Below are positions 49,537 to 60,453 of a stretch of DNA of 64,000 bases, piece after piece; position 1 is the stretch's first letter; every line of letters begins with the position of its first letter. The DNA comes from Paraspadella gotoi (taxonomy: Eukaryota > Chaetognatha). The stretch spans positions 15,540,105 to 15,604,104 of the forward strand of contig CM119267.1 in assembly GCA_051294375.1 (NCBI GenBank), written 5' to 3'. The notes under the pieces are model-generated. The model had not been told where the DNA came from, made no database searches, and saw nothing but the letters and a program-made list of their open reading frames with translations. Both the position numbers and the translations under genes were made by a program.

Positions 49537-51152
49537 TCATAATTTGCGTGGAATAGTGAACGTCTTAAAATCCTCAGCCAATTCGATCTTGAGCAATTTT
49601 TCGTCAACGCACTGTCGAGCATCCAACAATAATCGTTCAACGGTTTCACTTTCGGACACGTCCTTGTCCTGACCGTCAACGTCATTCTCCAGAGGTCGAT
49701 ACCGCTGACTGAAATGGGTTAGAATCAAGAATTTGGTTCTGACGTCGAGAGCGAATTTAGCGGCCATCGCGGGCGTAGAATGACCGTGATCTACGGCTTG
49801 GTCTTGGAGGGCGTTCTCCAAAGTGGCCTCGTGAACCACGACGTCGGCATCGCAGGCAAAAGGCGCTAGAAGGCGATTGTCGCTGGTATCGCCTAGCACG
49901 ACTAACTTCGTGCCTTGAAAGAAATAAAATGTTAAAAAACAAAAAACACAATTCAACACTATCATTATGCATTCCCAATCCTTCCTTTACCTTTCCTTCT
50001 CGGCCCGAGAGCCTCGGCCGGAGTAATCAGCGAGCCGTCGGGACATGCGACAGTTTCTCCAGATTTTAGGAGGCCATAGATGGGTCCCGGATTTAACCCC
50101 CTGGCCTTAAGCAAGTTAGTGTCCAAACGGCCAGGTTGTTCGGCTTCTTGCACCACGAAGCCGAGAGAAAAGATACGGTGGCGAAGAGGAGAAGCTGTGA
50201 CGCGTGGAAATTTTGACCCAGGCGTTAAGAGCACAGAAGTATCAGTCTGGAAGAATTAAAGATTAAAAGAAAGCCGCTGAATAAACAATAATGGGAGCTA
50301 GAAATCACCACCTCGATCTAAAATTAAGAAAAGTTTCAATGTAAACAACTTTTACCGAAAAACTAAAAATCCGACCTCTCTCCTCATTAGGAAGTAGAGG
50401 GATCTCCAATCCGAGAACGGGTTGGACGCATTTCAGGAGGGGATCAATTTCTCTCGTTACGTCGCCCGATGGAAACCCTTCCTCCCCCCGATCGAATGAT
50501 TCGAAGCGCTCTTTACAGTCGTCGAGAATCTCATGAACGACGTACGGGAACATCAACGCCGACCCAGAGATCGCCAAGTTCGTGGCCAAGTAGTTGCGTA
50601 GACCTTTTTAGGATCCGGAAGCGCCGATTATCAACGGATTTCTACGTATTCGCTGATCTGTTAGGGATCTCCTCGTCGACCCACCTCGCCACGTTTGTCT
50701 TTATTTCGGCTATGCCGGATAGATTTCGTGGCAAGAGGGGCGGAAAAGTCAGCATTTCACTTGAAATTAAGGATTTACCCCGAGGACCGAATAGTTCTAA
50801 GGGGGTCCTGGCGCTTCCTTTTTCAACTTCTTCCCGCTTTTGTTGGGAGAGAGTGCAGAGAAACCCAGGAAGACCAAAAAGGTGATCACCGTGAAGATGA
50901 GTGATAAATATTTTGGTCACTCTCGCAGCCTGAAAATGAGATAAATTCATATTTGCTTAATTTTGGATAAATCGTAAAACTATCTCCATCTTACACTACC
51001 TTTAGCGGGCTTTTCATCAGCTGCGTTTGACTCCCCTCTCCGCAGTCAAAAAGCCAAACGTCGCCGGAATCGCGATACCGGACGCCAAGACAAGAGACGC
51101 CGCGAGATGGCGTCGGGTTGCATGACGCAGTCCCAAGGAATATCAACTCCAT
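49537..51152 (-). CDS. ELAC1: ELAC1, short-form tRNase Z
   Basis: Short-form RNase Z, a metallo-beta-lactamase-fold endonuclease acting on tRNA 3' ends. The start [18 protein letters not shown] is the usual one. [17 protein letters not shown] follows, then the zinc motif [115 protein letters not shown] and LTHFSQRY. The C-terminus FTIPRKL matches the family end. About five exons. Length (~360 aa) is that of ELAC1, without the duplicated amino half of ELAC2. Upstream ATGs exist in the 5' leader, but the family start is clear. Confidence 0.94.
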
Positions 51153-51205
51153 GAATTTTTTCAAAAAATAGAGGCTCAAGGCATGGATTGTATTAGTTTC
51201 ATGAG

Positions 51206-51220
51206 CTAAAATAAAACAAA
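51206..51220 (-). promoter_or_regulatory. splice-acceptor-like AG upstream of ELAC1
   Basis: The minus strand reads tttgttttattttag, ending 53 nt before the ELAC1 start, in a 190-bp spacer after the MRPS2 stop. Confidence 0.5.
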
Positions 51221-51342
51221 ACCGTGAGCGCTTTTCGAATTTTTTCGAATGATCGAGTTATTAGAAAAACAAATCGACAAAAAAGCGCCCGGATGGTAAA
51301 ACAGCAACTTGAAAACGTTTTTATCACAGAAAACATTATCGC

Positions 51343-52692
51343 TCATCGTCTTTGTTTCGAGATCTTCTTCGCTTCCCTTTTTTTCTTGCTCACTTTCTCC
51401 AAGTGACGCCGAATCTCCTGTTCTTCCTCCTTGTCCAATTCTTCTTCCCTGCCACGAGCAGTCGTCTCCAGGGATTCCGTCTCGCTGTTCTTGATGGTTG
51501 CGCGCTGCAGGGCGGCGATCTGTCGCAAGAGGCGCTCGTTACGCTGTCGCACGGATAACTCGGAGGAGGAGTCGACGTCCCCTCCCTCTTCGGCGACGGC
51601 TTCGTTGTCTCGTTCCTGCAACATGACAGAATGACGCTTGGTTTTTCCACGCAGCAGAGCGGCCTTAAAAAGACGGAGGTAGAGGCGGATGGCAGTAACA
51701 GAGTCGTCGTTTCCGGGGATCGGAAATGTAATCTAGAAGAAAAAGGTACAAATCTTACAATATACAAACAATATTTAAGAGGGATACCTCTGGCATACCA
51801 GTCTGGGGTCGGCGTCTGAATCGCAAATACCAACAGAGGGTATGAGCATCTTGGCCGCGTGCTTCACGGCCGTGTGCTCCTCGAACACAGTTGTTTTGGT
51901 CGACAAGAAAATGCACAGATCGGGATGTCGAATCACATCACCAAAAAAACTGGTTGAGTTGGTCAGAGTCCCGATGTACCATTCTACGAGGGAAAAAAAT
52001 AAATGCAAAACGCCGTCAAAACGATGTTAATTCAGTTGTTACGCACCCTTTGTGTGGGCGTACTCCCCACATTCGATAGCGGTCTTCTCCACTAGATGGG
52101 TCGTCTCCCGATGATTAGTGATGAATAAGACTATACCGCCACGAAATGCAATGTGGGCGATAAAATTGAGAGCGTCTCTAAGAAGAACGACTGCAAAAAT
52201 AGTGCAAGAACGTGTTAAATCCGTACTAAGAACGGATTTGGGCTTTAAAAAGGACGTACCGGTGTGGTTCAGGTCAAAAATGCAAGTTTCGAATCTGTGT
52301 CCCAAGAGGTATTCGACCATGGGATCATAACCCATTCCCCGCTTGTGTCCGTAATGCACGCCCGCTTCAAAAAGCTCTTTCAAGTCCACCAATCGATAAA
52401 CGTCGAAATAATCGTCGTCTCGAAGCGAAGCCACCAAAGCTTCTTTCGACGGTTCACGTATCAAAGGTTGAGGTAATGGAGTCGACGCGTTCGACGAAGA
52501 GGTAACTGGTGTCAAAGGCGATAAAGATGAGGAATCGTCTCGTATCTCGACCGCAAACTGACAAGAAGAAGGCGAGAAGAAGCGAGGAACAGCGGAGGTG
52601 GCAATGCGAAGATCCTTCGAAAAAACCTGGGCCTCTCGACACGAGCGAGATAAACAGGCGCCAAGAGTTCGAGAAAATGTTCGTAAAGCCAT
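51343..52692 (-). CDS. MRPS2: mitochondrial ribosomal protein uS2m (MRPS2)
   Basis: A mitochondrial small-subunit ribosomal protein. The N-terminus MALRTFSRTLGACLSRSCRE is a likely presequence. The S2 core reads DLKELFEAGVHYGHKRGMGY and DPMVEYLLGHRFETCIFDLN, then LLRDALNFIAHIAFRGGIVL, HLVEKTAIECGEYAHTKG, WYIGTLTNSTSFFGDVIRHP, KTTVFEEHTAVKHAAKMLIP and GICDSDADP, and ends with ITFPIPGNDDSVTAIRLYLR. An additional Glu/Lys-rich helical tail of about 85 residues (SVRQRNERLLRQIAALQRAT to KISKQRR) follows. The start lies 63 nt after the RMI1 stop, with an acceptor-like AG at 52703-52704. Confidence 0.93.
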
Positions 52693-52702
52693 AATTTGAG
52701 AA

Positions 52703-52711
52703 CTAAAAAAC
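52703..52711 (-). promoter_or_regulatory. splice-acceptor-like AG in 62-bp RMI1-MRPS2 spacer
   Basis: The minus strand reads gttttttag, ending 10 nt before the MRPS2 start and only ~50 nt after the RMI1 stop. There is no room for an ordinary promoter, and no AATAAA is visible between the genes, so a shared precursor RNA with trans-splicing is the simplest reading. Confidence 0.6.
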
Positions 52712-52754
52712 ATTATTGGATTCAATGAGATAGGGATACAGGGAAAACAAAAAA

Positions 52755-55497
52755 CTAAATGAGCCCTTTAGACTCGTTTTTCCCACGCGCATCCTGAAGG
52801 CGAAGAAAAGTTTCCTTATCTAAAGACTTCATTCCCGAAACGATGGCATCGACCTTCGCTTCTGCTTCTTCCTTTAACTGTTCCAAACGGAATAATCCGT
52901 CAACGTGCATGAGCATCCGGTTGAAATCAACGAGCCGCTTTGACGCCATCGCCCACTCCGCCGCTTTTGATTCTTTTTTAGCCTTTCGCCGCAAAAATTC
53001 TGCGGCGTCAAAACCGAGATACTCGACGCAGACGGCGTCGCTGATGCGGACGGCAAAAGTCGAGGCGCCATCGCAGATTTTCACGTCGATGTGAAATCCG
53101 GTGACCGGATCCGAACGAAACTTACCCAAAAAAGTTACTATGAAGCATTTGCACCAAAAAGGGGTAGAGTCTGAAGCACGGGCGCGAAATTCCGCGAGAT
53201 AGCTGAAGGGTCTCGCCCGAGATTCGTCACTGAGGCATTTCGTGATAGGCGACGAAACGTTCAAGTCGTCATTACGAAGATCGAACGCGTTTAAAGATAA
53301 GGGCGTTGTCGTTTCGACCATCGACTTTTCCTCCAACTTCGACCTTTTATACGCTTCAGATTTTCGACAATCTTCCGACTTGCGTTTTTCGGCGACCGAC
53401 GGCGGCCGCCCCGAGACACTGGAAAAAACGATGGCTTCGTCGTCGCCCAAGGAGAGATCGTGTTGAAAAGCGGAGGGAGGGCGATTTGGCGACCAGGGAC
53501 GCGATCTTTCTGACGCAGGATCCACTGGATCCAATTTAATGGCATTTGACGATTCCGCGCTGGGACTTTTTTTTGAAGTTGATGATTTAGCAGCGATGGC
53601 CCCCGCGGCCGCGATCAAGGCACCCCTCGAAGAACCCAACGTCGATAGTTTTACTGGCGAAGTGGAGACTTTAATTTGTCCAGTTCTGCTGATGTCCAAC
53701 TCACCTGAAAAATTATGTAGTCTCATCGAAGTTGAGACAACTTGTTGAGTGTTAGGATGAAAGCTAAGAGTTGTCTCAATACGCGGCAAAGGTTCCTGGT
53801 CGGAAATGTCGACCGCACCGGGATCTTCCTCCTGTTTTTCGATGGCTTCTATTTTCCGGAAAAAATCATCGTCGGGTGGGAGATCGTCGCCAAAGTCGTC
53901 GTCGTTTAAATCGTCTCCTGATGACGCGCTTTGAGACACCCCAAACATTTCATTGAGTACGGCACGGTGTTGCGTGGGAGTCGGGGGAGTTATAGGCATA
54001 CGCCTCGCGGTACGTACGGAAGGGGATTCCACGGCCTCGATTTTCACAGTCGATTCTCTTTTAATGGCTTTTCGATTGGGGATGACTGGAGTATGTCGGG
54101 GTTCATCCCTGCTTTGGCTCGTGGACTGCCTTGGCTCCAAACGTTCGTCTGGAGCGTCTGTACCCACGTTTAAAAAATCTCCTAGAGGCTCCCTTTTCTC
54201 GCGCCGATCTTCAGTCGTCGTTCCCCGAAGATTGGGAAAACGCTTGCGAAGTTCGTCGGGACGCAATTTTATTCTTTTGGCGAGTACATCGATTAAAGTT
54301 TTGTCCTCCGCAGTTGAGTCAAGGTCTCCTCCGAGGACCTGAAGGTTGCTGTCGGTAAGGAAAAGAGTGCCTCCGCGGACAATGGGAACGGGACCGACCA
54401 GATAAAGCTTCGTTCCAGGAGGCATCTAGGAAAACGTTTATATAAACATTTAACTACGACCTACGCGCCTGACGTAAAATGAAAGATTAACCTTATCATG
54501 CAGTTTGCTCAGCGGTTTCCATTCCATGCCAAAAACGGAGTGTACTCCGTCGTGAAGCTCAAACTTCATCATACGTTTCTTTTTCGGCTCCCATGCAGCC
54601 TGGAATCTTTCCGGGAAGGCAGATACTTCGGAGTTTTCATTTTCTGAACCCGATGCCTGCGTTTCCAGTAAAGAAAATTAGAGATCAAGCTACTTTTTTA
54701 ACCGGGTGGCGTTTCGACCTTCAACAACTGTCCGTAGGCAGGCGCAGCTACATCTACAATCCACTCCAGTTGAACCGCGTATTTTCCATCATCCAATTGC
54801 ATTCGCCTCCCAGGATCACGTTCCTAAAAACACATAGGTTAAATGATGTGTTTGCAAATTAAGCCGTCAATCAGCAATACAGTACTTCTTGCAAAGTTAA
54901 AGAAGGTGGTAATGATGAGGCTCCAATCTCTTTCAAGTCAGCATGCAGCCATTGTTGATAAACTTCATCCTTAATCTCTTGAACCTATGATTTCAAACGA
55001 TAACTTTTCATGGGACGAAGGGAAAGGTATAGTCTATACTGTGGCGGTATATTCAGTCCGCCTTACATCCACCATCGTTCAGCCAATCCCAAGTGTTGCA
55101 TTCCATCTACAGTCCTAACGACTTCCCTCTGCGTTGGCAAAGCGAGACCGTCCTAGGGAACAGCGTCAGTGAAAGGAGTTGTCACTGAGGGTCGTAAGCC
55201 CTCAAAGCCAACAATGAGATGCTCCATCCCAATGGGCATCACAGGCGACCCGGCTGTAGCCATAATACTATAGATCTTTTTTTCTCACTTTTTGGTACGG
55301 TAAAGAATCTATCCTCTCTTGCAAGTTCTGTTCTTCAACGACGAATTCCGTGCACGCCAAAACCCAATCGGCTGAAACGAAATAACTTATAACATTTGTT
55401 CGGCAAAAAAACTATAATAAATAAACTTACCGGAAACAAAGATATGTTTTTGACGTAACCAGCTTTCAACGCTATGCCTTAGAGTCTGCATAGTCAT
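52755..55497 (-). CDS. RMI1: RMI1, BLM-TOP3A-RMI complex subunit
   Basis: An OB-fold scaffold of the dissolvasome, which resolves double Holliday junctions. The N-terminal exons give SVESWLRQKHIFVSADWVLA (55497-55315), then EVYQQWLHADLKEIGASSLP (~54990-54885), GKYAVQLEWIVDVAAPAYGQ (~54830-54695), and KRMMKFELHDGVHSVFGMEW (~54660-54490). The large exon (54425-52755) completes OB1 with PPGTKLYLVGPVPIVRGGTL and NLQVLGGDLD. The central ~280 residues are Ser/Asp-rich and disordered. OB2, the BLM/RMI2-side fold, follows: FWCKCFIVTFLGKFRSDP, FHIDVKICDGASTFAVRISD, EYLGFD. The protein ends GKNESKGLI. The intron at ~55000-55310 holds repeat family C. Confidence 0.9.
55105..55262. repeat. dispersed repeat family C, copy 2 (RMI1 intron)
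   Basis: This stretch matches 29845-30000 in order of landmarks (acagtcctaacgacttcc at the left, gttgtcactgag in the middle, cggctgtagcc at the right). It sits in an RMI1 intron and is more GC-rich than the flanks, consistent with a recently inserted SINE-like element. Confidence 0.55.
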
Positions 55498-56441
55498 AAA
55501 TAATAGTGAAATCCATCAGTGGGCAAATGTGGCCTTTTCTGAACCATTTAGAGGATACAAGGTACAAGGTAAAAATGGAAGACAAAACAAAATCTCAGCT
55601 GGTTCGATCGAAGTCGAAAATACAATATTTTTCTTTTAAAAAAAGTATTAAGGAATATCAGGGCGGATTAAGGAAAGATATTTAGGCATCACTCACGTTC
55701 ACAAACTCGTAACAAATACAGATGGCCCTTAAACGTTACGATTTAGGATTTAAAAAATATCACAACATCCAGAGTTAATATTTTTTAAAAGAGGAGGTTA
55801 TTAAATATTCAAATATTAAAAAATACATTTAGTACCGTAAGCCATACTCTTAAAAATTAAAAAAAAATGTTTATTATGGTTTGCAACCTGCTTTTGTATT
55901 CGTGCGTTAGTTTGAATTTATTAGGTTGTAAAACCTACTTTATACTTATTCTTATAATATATATAACGAAATTTAAGTTGCGCGATGTCAACTTGGCGCA
56001 AATAATACATTGAAAAACATGCATACAACCTAGTCAACGTCAAATGCAATAACGTTAATATTTGGCTTGCAAATTGCAATACACATATTAAGAATAGAAT
56101 TTCTTAAATTGATCAAATGATCATTACAATCATCTGGGATTTTGATTGTCAGTGGCTGTAGGCTTTCGTAATATCCCATTTTTTTTTGTTTCATCATGAG
56201 AAATATTTATGATGCGCTCTCTTTACTTTCGCCCAATTAGTGCTTTAAAATTATTCTCATTAGGATTTTGTATAACTAGAACCTTAGTTTATTTTTTTTT
56301 AAGGGGTAATTTAAATTTCTTTTTAAGTCTTATGGCTCTTGAGTCTTTACTCGTCCGTTTCGTCATCAACGCGAATCATAAATAACAGCGCATACCTGAA
56401 TTGGAAATTTCGCAATTTAACAGCCTACAGCAGACCCAGCG
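55498..56441. other. long AT-rich spacer between OTUD6 and RMI1
   Basis: At 944 bp, this is the longest gene-free gap in the window. It is very AT-rich, with no open frame of note. It might separate two transcription units. Confidence 0.6.
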
Positions 56442-57852
56442 TCATATGGACAAGGATCCGACGCTCTCTTCCTCTGCCTCGGAATCACCGACCTTGTCGA
56501 TGACCGAGTTATAGTGCTCTCCGAGTCTGTAAAAATGTCTGTGGTAGGAGAGAATCAGCGGGGATTCGCTGCCAAACTCCTGGCCGCCCACGTTGACGAC
56601 AGGTCCGTCGGCCTGGACGATTTCGATCGGGATCTTGAAAACGTTGGCTAGGGCCCTGATCTCTAGCTGGCCGCCCCAGGCGGTTGTCTTGGCCACCCTG
56701 TCGCAGTAACCGTCGAAGGCCTCCTCGGTCATGGGTTCCCCGGTGTTCGGGTCTGTGAGGAAAGGGAGGAAGTCCTCGCGATGTGTCCGCATGTGAGCCG
56801 CCGCGCGCTCGCGCAGGTCCTCAATCGTCTCTCGCTTCTCTTTGCGTCGGCGGAGCTGGTCGGCCACGGCCGAGTAGAGGCAGTGGCCGTTGGCGGGAAC
56901 TTCGTGCACGGCCTATTTCAATATAGGGAAATAAGAAGAAACAAATTTTACGTCTAAATTTTTTAAAAATTTTAATAATGTAATAAAATTGTGATTGAAA
57001 TCACAATTTTATTACATGCAGCCGTCAACGATCGAAACCTGGTTTTTGATTGCCAATATTCGTCTGAGTTTTTCAGCCTCTATGTGTCTCGCGCCCCTCT
57101 TGTTCGTTTCCTCTTCGTCTAATATTCGCTGCTCCCGTTCTCGCTCCTTTCGCTCTTTCTGTTCGCGTCTTCGTTGCGCTTTGCTTTTTTTGCCTCCTGG
57201 TAGATTGCGAAAAGAGAAAATCAATAGGTAGACTGGTAGAAACTAAGACGAGAAAATAAAAAAAAATTCACAAAAGAAAAACAAGTTCAAATAAATTTAA
57301 AATAAAAACTCATGGCTGACCCCCGGTCTCTGACTCGGTTCCCGGCATCGACGAGGTATCTGCCCCTTCCCCGAAATCCGGCGTCAGAGTGGACATAGAG
57401 GCAGAGGGCGTGGAGAGCGACGGGGCTGTGATTGAGAGCGAAGGGGTGGCTGGGTCGGGGAGTATCAAGTCGCCGGCGGTGCTGTCCAAGGGAAAACCGC
57501 TCAGTTCCGATTCGGAAGCGACGAGGGGACCCCGAGGGACGTCCTCCTCGGCGACCATGGGAGTCTTCCAGCCCTCGGACTCGCTGTCGTCGTCACGTAA
57601 CCCTCCATCCTCGGTCGCCTTCGACAGCTCCACTTTCTCCGCCTCGCCGTTTTCAAAGTCTTGCAATTCCTGCTTGTGTCTTTGAACCAGGGCGGCCTCC
57701 AAGTTTTGAATCTGTTCCTGAACTTCCTTCTTTCGCTTTTTGTCGTTTTTATTTAGGGATTTTTTAAGGGCTTGAATTTGGGACTGGAGGGATTTTTGCT
57801 CGTCTCGGTGGCGCTTCTTTAGCGCTTCTAGGGAAGTCATTTCTTCGCTCAT
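56442..57852 (-). CDS. OTUD6B: OTUD6 (OTU-domain deubiquitinase)
   Basis: A cysteine deubiquitinase of the OTUD6A/B group, linked to protein-synthesis and proteasome regulation. Three exons (57852-~57315, 57204-~57045, ~56913-56442). The N-terminus has a helical RRHR-type region: ALKKRHRDEQKSLQSQIQAL, KSLNKNDKKRKKEVQEQIQN, HKQELQDFE. The Ser/Pro middle is longer than in OTUD6B. Exon 2 gives SKAQRRREQKERKEREREQR and ARHIEAEKLRRILA. The OTU domain holds the catalytic Cys in VPANGHCLYSAVADQLRRR, EDFLPFLTDPNTGEPM, TAWGGQLEIRALANVFKIPI and the catalytic His in YRLGEHYNSV. The start lies 74 nt after the ANKRD16 stop. Confidence 0.92.
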
Positions 57853-57872
57853 TGTCTTTAAAATCACTTCGT

Positions 57873-57882
57873 CTGAAAAACA
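57873..57882 (-). promoter_or_regulatory. splice-acceptor-like AG in 73-bp ANKRD16-OTUD6 spacer
   Basis: The minus strand reads tgtttttcag, ending 20 nt before the OTUD6 start. The whole spacer after the ANKRD16 stop is 73 bp. Confidence 0.6.
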
Positions 57883-57925
57883 ATATCAATAAATAAACTA
57901 CGTATAATAAAATAGAAAAACAAAT

Positions 57926-59168
57926 TCATCGCGCAAGTAAAGATAACGACTCGACGCATTCGCTTCTCCGCGCCAACGAAGCCAAGTCAAGCGGCGTCCG
58001 ACCCTCTGCATCGACGATTAAAATGTCATTTTCGTCAACTTCGATATCTTTCAATCGATCGAGAATTAGGCCGACGATCTCATGATGTCCTTCTAGAGCG
58101 GCATAGTGCAAAGGAGTTCTTGCGCGGTCGCCGTTTGGCCTTAGCAACGCCTCGCGCGCGCTAATAGTTTTAGTCATTTCGCGAAAAACAAAAAGGAAGC
58201 AAGAGACGTCGCCGACAATCGCTGTCAGGTCTATTGGACGCCGACCCAAAGAATCGAAATCGGAATTAGGATCGATATCGCTCCGCCGCTCCGCCAACAA
58301 AAGTTCGGCGATCTCCACGTGACCTCCCTTGAGGGCGTCGGTGAACGGCGTCGCCCCGCAGGCATCGCGACAATCGATCGACTTTCGCCAAACTTGAAGC
58401 AAAACGCGAACGGCGTCGATCTTGCCGTGGAGCGACGCCGTGTGAAGAGGCGTTCGTCGCACGGCGCTTTCTGTTTGCCAGAGATCAGGATTGAGGCGAA
58501 GTAGATACTCTAGTACGGCTCGACTGCCGACACGACATGCCAGATGGAAACAGGTCCAGCCGTCTTTGTTTTTCAGATTGGCGTAGGTTGCGCCTCCTGA
58601 AATATAACGGGGACCGGTTAACATTATTGTTGGCCCAGTTCATTTAACTTGACACCCCTTAAAAAAGCCTTTATTAACGTTTCACCTTCCTCAATCAACA
58701 ATTTAATGACGTTGAGGTCGCCTTTCGTGCAGGCGAGCATCAACGGCGTCCAAGTAGCTCGCTTCAACGCATCCACGTCGACTCCACCCGAAATTAGATA
58801 AGAAACACAATCCGTGTGGCCAAAGTGGGCGGCTTCGTGAATAGGACGTTTGCCGTCAAAGTTGGCTACTTCTAGACTGATAGATCAGTGTTTGGGTCAT
58901 AAAGAGCTTAAGTAACCAAAAGGATCAGTTACCTTGCATCGTATCGATCCCTCAACAGCCTCAAGACAGTAGTTCTACCATGACGAGCTGCCACGGTGAC
59001 GAGATAATCTCCATTTCTTTTTCCGTGAAGCTGCACCAAATCTTTCATCGACGCGACATCTGATTGTTCCTCAATTAAACTATTTAATTCCTCCACGGAC
59101 CCCTTTTGAATCATGCGAAAGAGTTTTTCGAGAGCCGATGATAGTGTGCTGTCACGTCGCTTGCCCAT
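57926..59168 (-). CDS. ANKRD16: ANKRD16 (ankyrin-repeat protein)
   Basis: In mammals ANKRD16 binds alanyl-tRNA synthetase and captures mischarged serine to limit mistranslation. Three exons: 59168-~58935, ~58877-58690 and ~58597-57926. The protein is built almost entirely of ankyrin repeats: KRPIHEAAHFGHTDCVSYLI, WTPLMLACTKGDLNVIKLLI, then NLKNKDGWTCFHLACRVGSR, WQTESAVRRTPLHTASLHGK, GATPFTDALKGGHVEIAELL, RTPLHYAALEGHHEIVGLIL, and EGRTPLDLASLA. The KNKDGW, KTES/QTES-xxRRTPLHTA signature is ANKRD16-specific. The open frame continues upstream to 59306, but the hydrophobic leader is unlike the family, so MGKRRDSTLSS is taken as start. Confidence 0.88.
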
Positions 59169-59337
59169 GATAACGAGGAATAAATATTGTTCGCTTGAAA
59201 TAGGGTCGTTTTGATTAGTATAAGCAGAGCAGAATACAAAGCTCACGCCACCCAATATCCGTGCGACATGGTAAATAATTTCCATATTCATAAAAACAGC
59301 ATACAACCGTGGAAAAACGTTAAACCAGTCAAGGGAA

Positions 59338-60325
59338 CTATGTCGCGTTTACGTTTTTCGCTTTATTCATAGTTAATTTCATTTGTTCGACTAAAAGTTT
59401 TCGTTCAGTCGGCGGAGTCAAGAAATACAACTTCTGTTGGTCAGAATATCTCTGCTCAACCGGAATAACGTCTCGGTAAGTACAGTCTCGCCAATTTCCG
59501 TTGAAGCGTTCAAGCACTTCGATTTTCTTAGCGTCCGTTTCGAGCACGTCAAGACTTTCCTTACGCGTTAGATTCGGAAAATGAATCTAAAAATTATTCA
59601 TTAAAAGATCGGAATAAATTTTCTTAAATAATATTACAATACAACAATACCTCAGGAAAAATAAATATTCCACGAATGGCAAACCATCCTCCATATTTAG
59701 GATGAATACAAACGCCGAACATTTTCTGGGTCGGCTGCCAGGATTTGTCCTTGACGTCCGACTGTTGGTAATAATAAGCCGCACCTAAAATTAGGGAACA
59801 ATGGCTTTAAAAAAATTAATCTCTCCTCATATGAAAACTATTTACTATTTACTATTCACCAGCTACGTGAGCCGCAGTTTGAACTAAAATCTTGGGCCTT
59901 CTAGATCCGGGAATCATTTCAAAATCGTGGATAACTTCAACATTTTTAACTTCGTCAAAGGTGTTTTGGACATCGAGAGCCATTTCCTGCAAGTTGAAAA
60001 CAGAAACGCGATGTTAACGAGAAAACGTCTCGCACCGCGAATTGGGTTATACATGTATTACCTGAAACTTAATTTTCATGAAGCTGTCGACTGGATCCCG
60101 ACCTTCTTCTTCGCAGGCCGTCTCCCCGCATAAAAAAGGGACGAAAGAGTTTTCAAACATGCGGGGGACGCTTAGCACGACGAAAGCCAACGTGTCGGAG
60201 TCCAAGCGATCGAAACGAAAAGGCGGACTCACCGTCTCGTTGTACCATCGAAGGAGAAACGGATGTGATTCAAAACCCAACGGCGAAAGTTTCGAATCCA
60301 TGATGGAACAGAGTCTTTCTTCCAT
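59338..60325 (-). CDS. MMACHC: MMACHC, cobalamin trafficking chaperone (CblC)
   Basis: MMACHC binds cobalamin in the cytosol and removes its upper axial ligand (decyanation or dealkylation), feeding methionine synthase and methylmalonyl-CoA mutase. Four exons: 60325-60062, ~59988-59877, ~59785-59653 and ~59586-59338. Exon 1 gives LSPLGFESHPFLLRWYNETV and LAFVVLSVPRMFENSFVPFL. Exon 2 gives GSRRPKILVQTAAHVAG, the family hallmark. Exon 3 gives AAYYYQQSDV and GVCIHPKYGGWFAIRGIF. Exon 4 gives NGNWRDCTYRDVIPVEQRYS and QKLYFLTPPTERKLLV. The C-terminus is short (ending NVNAT), lacking the Pro-rich tail of human MMACHC. An acceptor-like AG (60341-60342) precedes the start by 15 nt. Confidence 0.95.
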
Positions 60326-60340
60326 GACTCAATCGAGCAC

Positions 60341-60354
60341 CTAATTGAAAATTG
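60341..60354 (-). promoter_or_regulatory. splice-acceptor-like AG upstream of MMACHC
   Basis: The minus strand reads aattttcaattag, ending 15 nt before the MMACHC start in a 128-bp spacer. Confidence 0.45.
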
Positions 60355-60453
60355 TCGTCGAAGACGTCATAAGCGATCGACGGATGAAGGTAGTTAAAAA
60401 AAAAACGTGGCTGTGGGCATTTTGAGAATGCCAAATAAATTTAAAGCTTGTTT

